The position numbers and the translations under genes are program-made. Below the pieces are notes generated by a model. It saw only the letters and a list, made by a program, of their open reading frames with translations, ran no database searches and had not been told where the DNA came from. Positions 58,250 to 64,000 of a stretch of DNA of 64,000 nt are shown here, piece by piece; the first letter of the stretch is position 1, and each line of letters starts with the position of its first letter. The stretch covers positions 182,534-246,533 of the forward strand of contig NZ_JALHLG010000009.1 in assembly GCF_022832375.1 (NCBI RefSeq). Reading direction: 5' to 3'. Origin of the DNA: Novosphingobium beihaiense. Lineage in GTDB: Bacteria; Pseudomonadota; Alphaproteobacteria; Sphingomonadales; Sphingomonadaceae.

Positions 58250-58641
58250 ATTTCAAGTTGGCTCTGGCGGCTTTGAATGTGGCTCTGGCGCCCCCTGCCC
58301 ACGCATGTAGCGGCGCGGTATTTTTTGATGCCATTCTACCGACTATCCCACAGCATATCCCCGATGGAGCATCCATTTATGAAGTTACGCCCGGCGAGGT
58401 TGAAGAGGGCAGGGTGTGGTCCGTCAACATCGTCAGGATCATTCGCGGCTATGCTCCGCAAAACACGATCAAATTGCCTCTCTATGGTGGTGGCGACTGT
58501 CGTACAGCCCACTTTCCGAAGACCGGGAAAAGCTATGTCGTGGCGTATCCCTCCTACGTCGACCAGAAGTCATTTAACGTGATCTTCTTTAACCTGAACA
58601 CATTTGAAATCTGGTCTCATTCTCTGTTCCATGACCGATAA
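58246..58641 (+). CDS. Small secreted hypothetical protein between ruvA and ruvB
   Basis: A 131-residue protein with a signal peptide ('[20 protein letters not shown]') and a Cys immediately after the likely cleavage site. The mature part is beta-rich ('[19 protein letters not shown]', '[14 protein letters not shown]'), with no known domain. It overlaps ruvA by 4 bp and ruvB by 11 bp, so it is tightly embedded in the operon although its product is exported. Base use is lower in GC than ruvA or ruvB. Confidence 0.65.
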   Translation: MNFKLALAALNVALAPPAHACSGAVFFDAILPTIPQHIPDGASIYEVTPGEVEEGRVWSVNIVRIIRGYAPQNTIKLPLYGGGDCRTAHFPKTGKSYVVAYPSYVDQKSFNVIFFNLNTFEIWSHSLFHDR

Positions 58642-59686
58642 CCCCATCCTCTCCTCCGACCGTCAGCCCGAGGACGCCGACGCCGCGCTGCGGCCCAAGA
58701 CGCTGGCCGAATTCGTCGGGCAGGCCGCGGCCAAGGACAACCTGCGGGTGTTCATCGAAAGCGCCAAGTCGCGGCGCGAGGCGATGGACCATACGCTGTT
58801 CTTCGGCCCGCCGGGTCTGGGCAAGACAACGCTGGCCCAGATCGTCGCGCGCGAGCTGGGCGTGGGCTTTCGCGCCACCTCGGGCCCGGTGATCGCCAAG
58901 GCAGGCGATCTCGCCGCCCTGCTCACCAATCTCGAACATGGCGATGTGCTGTTCATCGACGAGATCCACCGGCTCAATCCGGTGGTCGAGGAAGTGCTCT
59001 ATCCGGCGATGGAAGACCGCGCGCTCGATCTCATCATTGGCGAGGGGCCTTCGGCGCGGTCGGTGCGGATCGATCTGCCGCCGTTCACCCTGATCGGCGC
59101 GACCACCCGGCAGGGCCTGCTGCAAACGCCGCTGCGCGACCGTTTCGGCATTCCGGTGCGGCTGCAGTTCTACACCGTGCCCGAACTCGAACATGTGGTG
59201 ACACGCGGCGCCGGGCTGCTCGGCATCGGCATGGACAAGGCCGGGGCGACCGAGATCGCGCGCCGGTCCCGCGGCACCCCGCGCGTCGCCGGGCGGCTGA
59301 TGCGCCGCGTGCGCGATTTCGCCCATGTCGCGGGCAGCGATGTGATCACCCGCGCCATTGCCGACGATGCGCTGACCCGGCTGGAAGTCGATTCGATCGG
59401 CCTCGACATGCAGGACCGGCGTTATCTGCGGATGATCGCGGATATCTACAAAGGCGGCCCTGTGGGCGTGGAAACGCTGGCAGCCGGGCTTTCCGAACCG
59501 CGCGACACGATCGAGGAAGTGATCGAACCCTACCTGATCCAGCTCGGCCTGGTGGCCCGCACCGCACGCGGACGGTGCCTCAACGAACCGGGCTGGAAAC
59601 ACCTCGGCATGACGCCCCCCTCCGCCTCGCCGGCGGCATCGCAGGGCGGTCTGTTCGATTCGGACGGGGCGGACGCGGGAAGCTGA
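58631..59686 (+). CDS. ruvB: Holliday junction branch migration ATPase RuvB
   Basis: Hexameric AAA+ motor for branch migration; 351 residues. Motifs: '[19 protein letters not shown]', Walker A '[17 protein letters not shown]', Walker B '[14 protein letters not shown]', sensor 1 '[13 protein letters not shown]', sensor 2 '[18 protein letters not shown]', and the C-terminal winged helix '[20 protein letters not shown]'. ATG 58631 is inside the preceding small gene, an 11-bp overlap, and fits the family start. Confidence 0.97.
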   Translation: MTDNPILSSDRQPEDADAALRPKTLAEFVGQAAAKDNLRVFIESAKSRREAMDHTLFFGPPGLGKTTLAQIVARELGVGFRATSGPVIAKAGDLAALLTNLEHGDVLFIDEIHRLNPVVEEVLYPAMEDRALDLIIGEGPSARSVRIDLPPFTLIGATTRQGLLQTPLRDRFGIPVRLQFYTVPELEHVVTRGAGLLGIGMDKAGATEIARRSRGTPRVAGRLMRRVRDFAHVAGSDVITRAIADDALTRLEVDSIGLDMQDRRYLRMIADIYKGGPVGVETLAAGLSEPRDTIEEVIEPYLIQLGLVARTARGRCLNEPGWKHLGMTPPSASPAASQGGLFDSDGADAGS

Positions 59687-59809
59687 AAATCACGGCACAA
59701 TGTGTCGAAGACGTTTACAGATAGCCGTGGCACTGGTCCCGTTTTGGTACACCCGGCGCGAAAGGCCGGTCAATTAACGGGTTTTCTCACATCGGGACGC
59801 TCGAAACCG

Positions 59810-59834
59810 GGTTAACGGCGTTGTCCCGTTAACC
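59810..59834. promoter_or_regulatory. 9-bp inverted repeat upstream of the Ser-rich protein gene
   Basis: GGTTAACGG (59810-59818) and CCGTTAACC (59826-59834) are perfect complements with a 7-base spacer; a related TTAACGGG lies at 59774-59781. It is 90 bp before the gene start in a 237-bp intergenic region and could be an operator. Confidence 0.35.
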
Positions 59835-59923
59835 GGACTCTGCGTTGTTTCTGGCAGGTGTAACACCCGCCCTGTGTTCGAGGGGCGGAAATTCCAAAGC
59901 GGAAACAACAGAGAGCAACGCTT

Positions 59924-60841
59924 ATGTCGGTTCGGATGGCCCTTGCGAAATTGTCTGCCTGCGCGGCAGGCTGCGCGATCATTGGAGGCGGCGCCGTCCA
60001 CGTAGCCGAAACCCAGTCGGCAGAGACCGAATATCACAAGCTCAAGCAGGCCAAGGTGGCGAAGCCGGTCAAGAAGGCCAAGCGCATCGTCAGGAAGGAA
60101 AAGCCGCGCAAGACCCGGCGCGCCCGCCGGATCATCAAGCGCACCTGCTGCGAACAGCCGCAGGTGGCGATGGTGCCAGTGCCCCCGCCTTACATTCCGC
60201 CTGCCCCGCCCCCGTCCTATCAGGGTGGCGGCGGCGGCACGCCCGTAGTCATCGGCGGCGGCCCAGTCGGCGGTTTCGGCGGCGGCTTCTTCGGCGGGTT
60301 CTTCGGCGGCGGCGGTTCGAGCGGCGGCAATATCGTGATCAGCTCGACCACCAGCGGCGGTTCAACCTCGACATCGTCATCGACCGGCGGCGTCACATCG
60401 ACAACAAGCGGCGGCTCCACCTCCACGTCCACTGGCGGGGTGACATCGACCACCACGACCGGCGGTGTCACATCGACGACGTCCACCAGCACGGGCGGCG
60501 TTTCGACCAGCACGTCCAGCTCGTCGTCGTCCAGCTCGTCTTCGAGTTCCTCGTCCAGCTCTTCGTCCAGTTCCTCGGGCGGCGAGACGTCCAGCGGCGG
60601 CTCTTCCTCGTCGTCCTCTTCTTCGAGCTCCTCCTCGACCAGTTCGTCTTCGGGCAGTTCGACTTCGAGCAGCACTTCCTCGTCCAGCTCGTCTTCCTCG
60701 TCGAGCTCTTCGTCGGGCGGATCGACCACCACCAGCACCGGCGGCACCGAGGTTCCCGCCCCGCCGATGCTGATCCTGTTCGGCGCGGCGGCCGCCACGC
60801 TGGCGGGGCGTCAGCGTCTGTCCCGCCGCAAGCAGGGCTGA
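59924..60841 (+). CDS. Ser/Thr/Gly-rich surface protein with PEP-CTERM-like sorting signal
   Basis: A 305-residue low-complexity exported protein. Order: signal peptide (about 1-25), a strongly basic stretch (about 40-70, 'KPVKKAKRIVRKEKPRKTRR'), a Pro and Gly segment (about 85-130, including a GGG-rich run), Thr/Ser/Gly repeats, and long poly-Ser tracts (about 195-265). The end is 'EVPAPPMLILFGAAAATLAG' plus a basic tail: a VPAP box, hydrophobic helix and Arg/Lys cluster, as in PEP-CTERM proteins processed by exosortase. The Ser codons are mixed, so protein composition rather than DNA slippage appears to be selected. Confidence 0.75.
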   Translation: MSVRMALAKLSACAAGCAIIGGGAVHVAETQSAETEYHKLKQAKVAKPVKKAKRIVRKEKPRKTRRARRIIKRTCCEQPQVAMVPVPPPYIPPAPPPSYQGGGGGTPVVIGGGPVGGFGGGFFGGFFGGGGSSGGNIVISSTTSGGSTSTSSSTGGVTSTTSGGSTSTSTGGVTSTTTTGGVTSTTSTSTGGVSTSTSSSSSSSSSSSSSSSSSSSSSGGETSSGGSSSSSSSSSSSSTSSSSGSSTSSSTSSSSSSSSSSSSSGGSTTTSTGGTEVPAPPMLILFGAAAATLAGRQRLSRRKQG

Positions 60842-60900
60842 CAGCCACGGGCCCGGCCCGTTCAAACAGACACAGTCCCTTCAAGACAGACACATGGGGC

Positions 60901-60957
60901 GGGCACCAGGGGGACGGTGCCCGGACGTGGGGGCGGCGATCGGCACGCCGCCCTTTC
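60901..60957 (+). terminator. Two hairpins ending the Ser-rich protein gene
   Basis: GGGCACC/GGTGCCC (60901-60922) is followed by GGGCGGC/GCCGCCC (60931-60953) and TTT. The second is a plausible intrinsic terminator. Confidence 0.6.
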
Positions 60958-60969
60958 ACACCGGCCTCC

Positions 60970-61237
60970 TAGGCTCAGGACCTGTTAGTCACGCCATCGA
61001 GGTTTGAGGCAAAATGGCTCAGGGCTAGGAAAGAAGGCGTAGGAATATGTCGATATTTCAAGGCTTCTTGACGCAGCCATGGGCCATTTTGGTCAAATTC
61101 CTTCGGAACGCCCAAATGGCTTCCATCTCGAACCAAGCCACTCTTGGAAAGGCAACCAGCCTTCCCGGCGAGCGCCTTGGCCCGATATGTTCGCCATTTG
61201 GGCGCCTCGATGGCGTGATTAACAGGTCCTGAGCCTA
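60970..61237. mobile_element. MITE-like non-autonomous element, 268 bp, 33-bp terminal inverted repeats
   Basis: The left end (60970-61002, TAGGCTCAGGACCTGTTAGT and on) and the right end (61205-61237) are inverted copies with 32 of 33 positions matching. The element encodes no transposase; its one internal 61-codon frame has no recognisable features. Both ends carry TA, so a TA target duplication as made by IS630-like or some IS5-like transposases is possible. It sits in the gap between the Ser-rich protein terminator and the DUF1244 gene, 9 bp from the latter's stop. Confidence 0.8.
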
Positions 61238-61245
61238 AAGGAAGC

Positions 61246-61557
61246 TCAATGCGAGCCGCCGTTCTTCTTCAGGCTTTCTTCCATCCGCGCGATCTGCTCG
61301 GGCGTGGCCTCTGTCTGATATTGCGCCTTCCATTCGCCAAAGGGCATGCCATGGATGAGCGCGCGCGCTTCCATCTTGTCCCCTTCGAAACCCGCATCGC
61401 GGATCCAGTCGGCCAGGCAATTGCGGCAGAAGCCGGATAACCCCATTAAATCAATGTTCTGAGCATCATGCCTGTGGCGCAGATGGCGCACCAGCCGGCG
61501 GAAGGCCGCCGCGGCCACGGCATCGTCTAACGTGTCTATCGGATCGCTTTCGTTCAT
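61246..61557 (-). CDS. DUF1244 family protein
   Basis: A 103-residue cytosolic protein of the DUF1244 family, common in proteobacteria and of unknown function. The signature 'LMGLSGFCRNCLADWIRDAG' has the paired Cys that may bind a metal, followed by 'DKMEARALIHGMPFGEWKAQ'. It is divergent from pyk; the MITE-like element lies directly downstream. Confidence 0.88.
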   Translation of the reverse strand: MNESDPIDTLDDAVAAAAFRRLVRHLRHRHDAQNIDLMGLSGFCRNCLADWIRDAGFEGDKMEARALIHGMPFGEWKAQYQTEATPEQIARMEESLKKNGGSH

Positions 61558-61634
61558 TTCCTTACCAATCGTCCTTGGTTTGTCAGCATTGCTTTGCCAT
61601 ATGACGGCTCCTTCCCGAAAGAGGCAGTCGTCAC

Positions 61635-63116
61635 GTGGTCAGCACACCCAATCGCCGTTCCCCCCATCATCGCGGCATCAAGCGCACGCGCAAGGTCAAG
61701 ATTCTCGCGACGCTCGGCCCCGCCAGCCGCGACCAGGAGACGATCGCCAAGCTGCTGAAAGCCGGGGCCGACGCCTTCCGCGTCAACATGAGCCACGGCG
61801 ACCACGAAACCCACCGCGAAACGATCGCCAATATCCGCGAAGTCGAAAAGGATCTGGCGCGGCCCGTGGCGGTTCTGTGCGATCTGCAAGGCCCCAAGCT
61901 GCGCGTCGGCACCTTTGCCGAGGGCAAGGCCTTCATCCGCCACGGCGCGCACTTCACGCTGGACCGCGATCCCACTCCGGGCGACGAGAACCGCGTGTGC
62001 CTGCCGCACCCGGAGCTGTTCGGCATCCTCCAGAAAGGCCAGCGCCTCCTGATCGATGACGGCAAGCTGCGCTTCGTGGTGATCAAGCCGGAAGCGGACA
62101 AGATCCTGTGCACGGCCGAAGTCGGCGGCCAGATTTCGGACCGCAAGGGCGTGAACGTGCCCGATGCCATCGTCCCCGTCCCGGCGCTGACCGACAAGGA
62201 CCGGCGCGATCTGGCCTTCGCGGTGGAACAGGGCGCGGACTGGATCGGCCTCTCCTTCGTCCAGCGGCCCGAGGACGTGGCCGAGGCGCGGCGCCTGATG
62301 GGCGGCTATGGCGCGCTGATGGCCAAGATCGAAAAGCCCGCCGCGGTCGAGAGCCTCGAAGAGATCATCGAACTGTCGGACGGCATCATGGTCGCGCGCG
62401 GCGATCTCGGCGTCGAACTGCTGCCCGAGGAAGTGCCGCCGATCCAGAAGCACATCATCGAAAAGACCCGCGCCAGCGGCAAGCCGGTGGTGGTGGCGAC
62501 GCAGATGCTCGAATCGATGATCGTCAGCCCGACGCCGACCCGCGCCGAAGTCTCCGACGTCGCCAACGCCGTCTACGACGGCGCCGATGCCGTGATGCTT
62601 TCGGCGGAAACCGCCGCGGGCCAGTGGCCGGTCGAGGCGGTGACGATCATGGACCGCATCGCCGCCAAAGTCGAAGGCGATTCGACGTACCGCGAGCGCA
62701 TCCACCTCGCCGCGACCCCGCCCGACGCAACAACGGCGGACGCCATTTCCGCTTCCTGCGCGACGATTGCCGATACCTTGCCGATCGAAGGCATCATCGT
62801 CTTCACCGGATCGGGCATTTCCGCCCGCCGCGTCGCCCGCGAGCGGCCCGCAGCGCCGATGCTGGTGCTGACCCCCTCGATCAACACCGCCCGGCGCGCC
62901 GCGCTGCTATGGGGCGCGCACACGGTGCTGACCAAGGACATCGGCAGCTTCGAGGAAATGATCGGCAAGGGCAAACGCATGGCGCTGCGCCATGGCTTCG
63001 GCGCCGCCGGATCGCGGCTGGTGGCTGTCGCGGGCGTGCCTTTCGGCGTGCCGGGTTCCACCAACCTGCTGCACGTCGTCACCCTCACCGGCGACGAACT
63101 GGCAACCCGCAAGTAA
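61635..63116 (+). CDS. pyk: Pyruvate kinase
   Basis: Last step of glycolysis, making pyruvate and ATP from phosphoenolpyruvate and ADP; 493 residues from GTG 61635. Landmarks: 'KVKILATLGPASRDQETIAK', 'FRVNMSHGDHETHRETI', 'CDLQGPKLRVGTF', the active-site loop 'MAKIEKPAAVESLEEIIEL' with the catalytic Lys, 'IMVARGDLGVELLPEEVP', and 'DAVMLSAETAAGQWPVEAV'. The C-terminal regulatory domain is complete. The first ~15 codons are not conserved, so the start is approximate. Confidence 0.96.
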   Translation: MVSTPNRRSPHHRGIKRTRKVKILATLGPASRDQETIAKLLKAGADAFRVNMSHGDHETHRETIANIREVEKDLARPVAVLCDLQGPKLRVGTFAEGKAFIRHGAHFTLDRDPTPGDENRVCLPHPELFGILQKGQRLLIDDGKLRFVVIKPEADKILCTAEVGGQISDRKGVNVPDAIVPVPALTDKDRRDLAFAVEQGADWIGLSFVQRPEDVAEARRLMGGYGALMAKIEKPAAVESLEEIIELSDGIMVARGDLGVELLPEEVPPIQKHIIEKTRASGKPVVVATQMLESMIVSPTPTRAEVSDVANAVYDGADAVMLSAETAAGQWPVEAVTIMDRIAAKVEGDSTYRERIHLAATPPDATTADAISASCATIADTLPIEGIIVFTGSGISARRVARERPAAPMLVLTPSINTARRAALLWGAHTVLTKDIGSFEEMIGKGKRMALRHGFGAAGSRLVAVAGVPFGVPGSTNLLHVVTLTGDELATRK

Positions 63117-63126
63117 GAAGCCAGCC

Positions 63127-63756
63127 ATGAGCCTGCACACGCTGTGGATCTTCGCCACTGCCGTTTTCCTGCTGAGCGGGACGCCCGGCCCGAACATGCT
63201 GCACATTATGTCGCGCAGCGTCGAACTGGGCTTCAAACGCAGCATGGCGGCGATGGCAGGCTGCCTGCTGGGCCTGCTCAGCCTGCTGACGGCTTCGGCC
63301 GTGGGGCTCGGCGCGCTGCTGCACGCCCTGCCCGGCGTGTTCGATGCCCTGCGTCTGGCAGGCGCGGCCTATCTGCTCTATCTTGCGGTCAAGGCCTGGC
63401 GCAGTCCGGTGGCCGAAGATGGCACGCCGGTAGAGTGGGCACGTCCCACCGCCTCGTGGCAGAGCCTGCTGCGCGGCGGTTTCGCGATCTCGATCAGCAA
63501 TCCCAAGGCGATCATTTTCGCGGCCGCCTTCCTGCCCCAGTTCATCGACCCCGCCAAACCGCAGGCCCCGCAGTTCGCCACGCTGCTGGCGGTGTTCACG
63601 GTGATCGAAGGTTTCTGGTACTGCATCTACGCCACCGGCGGCCGCGCGATTTCACGCCATCTCAGCCGCGCCGGTGTGAAACGGGCGTTCAACCGGATAA
63701 CGGGCGGGCTCTTCGCGGGCTTCGGCCTCTCGCTGCTGGCCTGGCGCGCGGCCTGA
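63127..63756 (+). CDS. LysE/RhtB-family exporter
   Basis: Inner-membrane amino-acid-type exporter of 209 residues and about six helices. The family start 'AVFLLSGTPGPNMLHIMSRS' with the conserved PGPN motif is present. The second half has 'RGGFAISISNPKAIIFAAAF' (NPKA motif) and 'FNRITGGLFAGFGLSLL'. The substrate is unknown. It lies 10 bp behind pyk and is probably co-transcribed. Confidence 0.9.
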   Translation: MSLHTLWIFATAVFLLSGTPGPNMLHIMSRSVELGFKRSMAAMAGCLLGLLSLLTASAVGLGALLHALPGVFDALRLAGAAYLLYLAVKAWRSPVAEDGTPVEWARPTASWQSLLRGGFAISISNPKAIIFAAAFLPQFIDPAKPQAPQFATLLAVFTVIEGFWYCIYATGGRAISRHLSRAGVKRAFNRITGGLFAGFGLSLLAWRAA

Positions 63757-63781
63757 TTATCCGGGGCAGGGCGTCCCCTCT

Positions 63782-63854
63782 CCGTTCGTGTCGAGCGAAG
63801 TCGAGACACGATAGCGCGGGTTTAACGTGTCTCGACTTCGCTCGACACGAACGG
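63782..63854. repeat. Perfect 29-bp inverted repeat (73 bp in all)
   Basis: The arm 63782-63810 (beginning CCGTTCGTGTCGAGCGAAG) is exactly complementary to 63826-63854, with a 15-base spacer. It lies between the convergent LysE-type and yggS genes. It resembles a highly repeated sphingomonad intergenic palindrome (memory, not searched) and may also act as a bidirectional terminator. Confidence 0.85.
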
Positions 63855-63877
63855 CAACGGCAGTGCCCTGATCCCGG

Positions 63878-64000
63878 TCAGTCCCGCGCGCCGAACAGCG
63901 CGGAGCCGACCCGCACATGCGTCGCGCCGAGCATGACAGCGGTTTCGAAATCGCCGCTCATGCCCATCGAGAGCCGATCGAGCCCGTTTTCGGCCGCGAT
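63878..64000 (-). CDS. yggS: YggS-family PLP-binding protein, C-terminal end (partial)
   Basis: The last 40 codons of a pyridoxal-phosphate homeostasis protein, cut by the window edge. '[20 protein letters not shown]' and '[11 protein letters not shown]' match the conserved C-terminus of YggS/PROSC, where Ser and Gly of this region bind the PLP phosphate. The gene reads leftward and is convergent with the LysE-type transporter gene. Confidence 0.9.
   Translation of the reverse strand: MAAENGLDRLSMGMSGDFETAVMLGATHVRVGSALFGARD

Noticed and set aside
60360..60760. Phase-variable tandem repeat in the Ser-rich gene
   Set aside because: Serine codons are irregularly mixed (TCG, TCC, TCT, AGC, AGT), so there is no pure repeat unit that would slip easily.
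60220..60798. Asp/Glu/Val-rich frame antisense to the Ser-rich protein gene
   Set aside because: It is the mechanical complement of Ser codon tracts (TCG/TCC/AGC read as acidic residues) and has no independent start signals.
61047..61232. 61-codon frame inside the MITE-like element
   Set aside because: No transposase motif and no ribosome site, and the end of the frame is made from the terminal inverted repeat.

Overview
The window looks like chromosome from an alphaproteobacterium of the order Sphingomonadales, most like Novosphingobium. The reasons are high-GC coding sequence, GapR, a split MetH under a SahR-type regulator, a patatin/3-hydroxybutyrate dehydrogenase pair, a VPAP-type C-terminal sorting signal, and several classes of intergenic palindromic repeat. 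Nearly everything is ordinary core chromosome. The accessory material is mobile-element debris at about 2.0-3.1 kb, a lower-GC cell-surface cassette at 49.1-52.3 kb, and a lower-GC GT22 glycosyltransferase at 56.0-57.5 kb that splits the ruv genes. No tRNA, rRNA, CRISPR array or intact insertion sequence was seen.

Layout. 0-2 kb: the flgF-flgG-flgA end of a flagellar rod operon (minus strand), with its upstream side replaced by remnants of an IS256-type transposase and a tyrosine recombinase. 3.2-8.1 kb: guaA (minus), then two tandem 26-residue membrane microproteins, each followed by its own terminator, then gyrB. 8.4-15 kb: a signalling cluster of GGDEF-EAL protein, TonB-dependent receptor, YfiR-like periplasmic protein, CHASE8-like histidine kinase and response regulator. 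15-18.5 kb: Tat-exported glycerophosphodiesterase, small zincin, 5'-nucleotidase lipoprotein. 18.5-21 kb: lgt, a MidA/NDUFAF7-type methyltransferase and a hotdog-fold protein in one minus-strand operon. 21.2-26.1 kb: glnD, patatin, bdhA. 26.3-30.9 kb (minus): small membrane protein, gltX, YkuD_2-type L,D-transpeptidase, nadE, small lipoprotein.

31.1-38.2 kb is a methionine-cycle operon: sahR-metF-metH (homocysteine domain)-GNAT-metH (folate/B12/reactivation domains)-PhyH dioxygenase. It has a perfect 22-bp operator over its promoter and a probable leaderless start. 38.3-46 kb: recQ, a frameshifted DUF4253 gene, a zinc-type dehydrogenase, a YcbB-type L,D-transpeptidase and a DMT transporter. 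46.2-48.9 kb: acnA. 49.1-52.3 kb: three-gene surface cassette (YLDP microprotein, bipartite methyltransferase, sulfatase-like membrane enzyme). 52.4-56 kb: gapR, a YbjQ-like gene behind a hairpin that hides its ribosome site, VOC and GNAT proteins, yebC, ruvC. 57.6-59.7 kb: ruvA, a secreted hypothetical protein, ruvB. 59.9-64 kb: Ser-rich surface protein, a 268-bp MITE-like element, DUF1244, pyk, a LysE transporter and the end of yggS.

The items most worth following up are the twin microprotein-terminator units before gyrB, the pair of ~130-bp repeats whose helices differ in sequence but stay complementary, the leaderless SahR-controlled operon, the SD-sequestering hairpin before the YbjQ-like gene, and the three-gene surface cassette.
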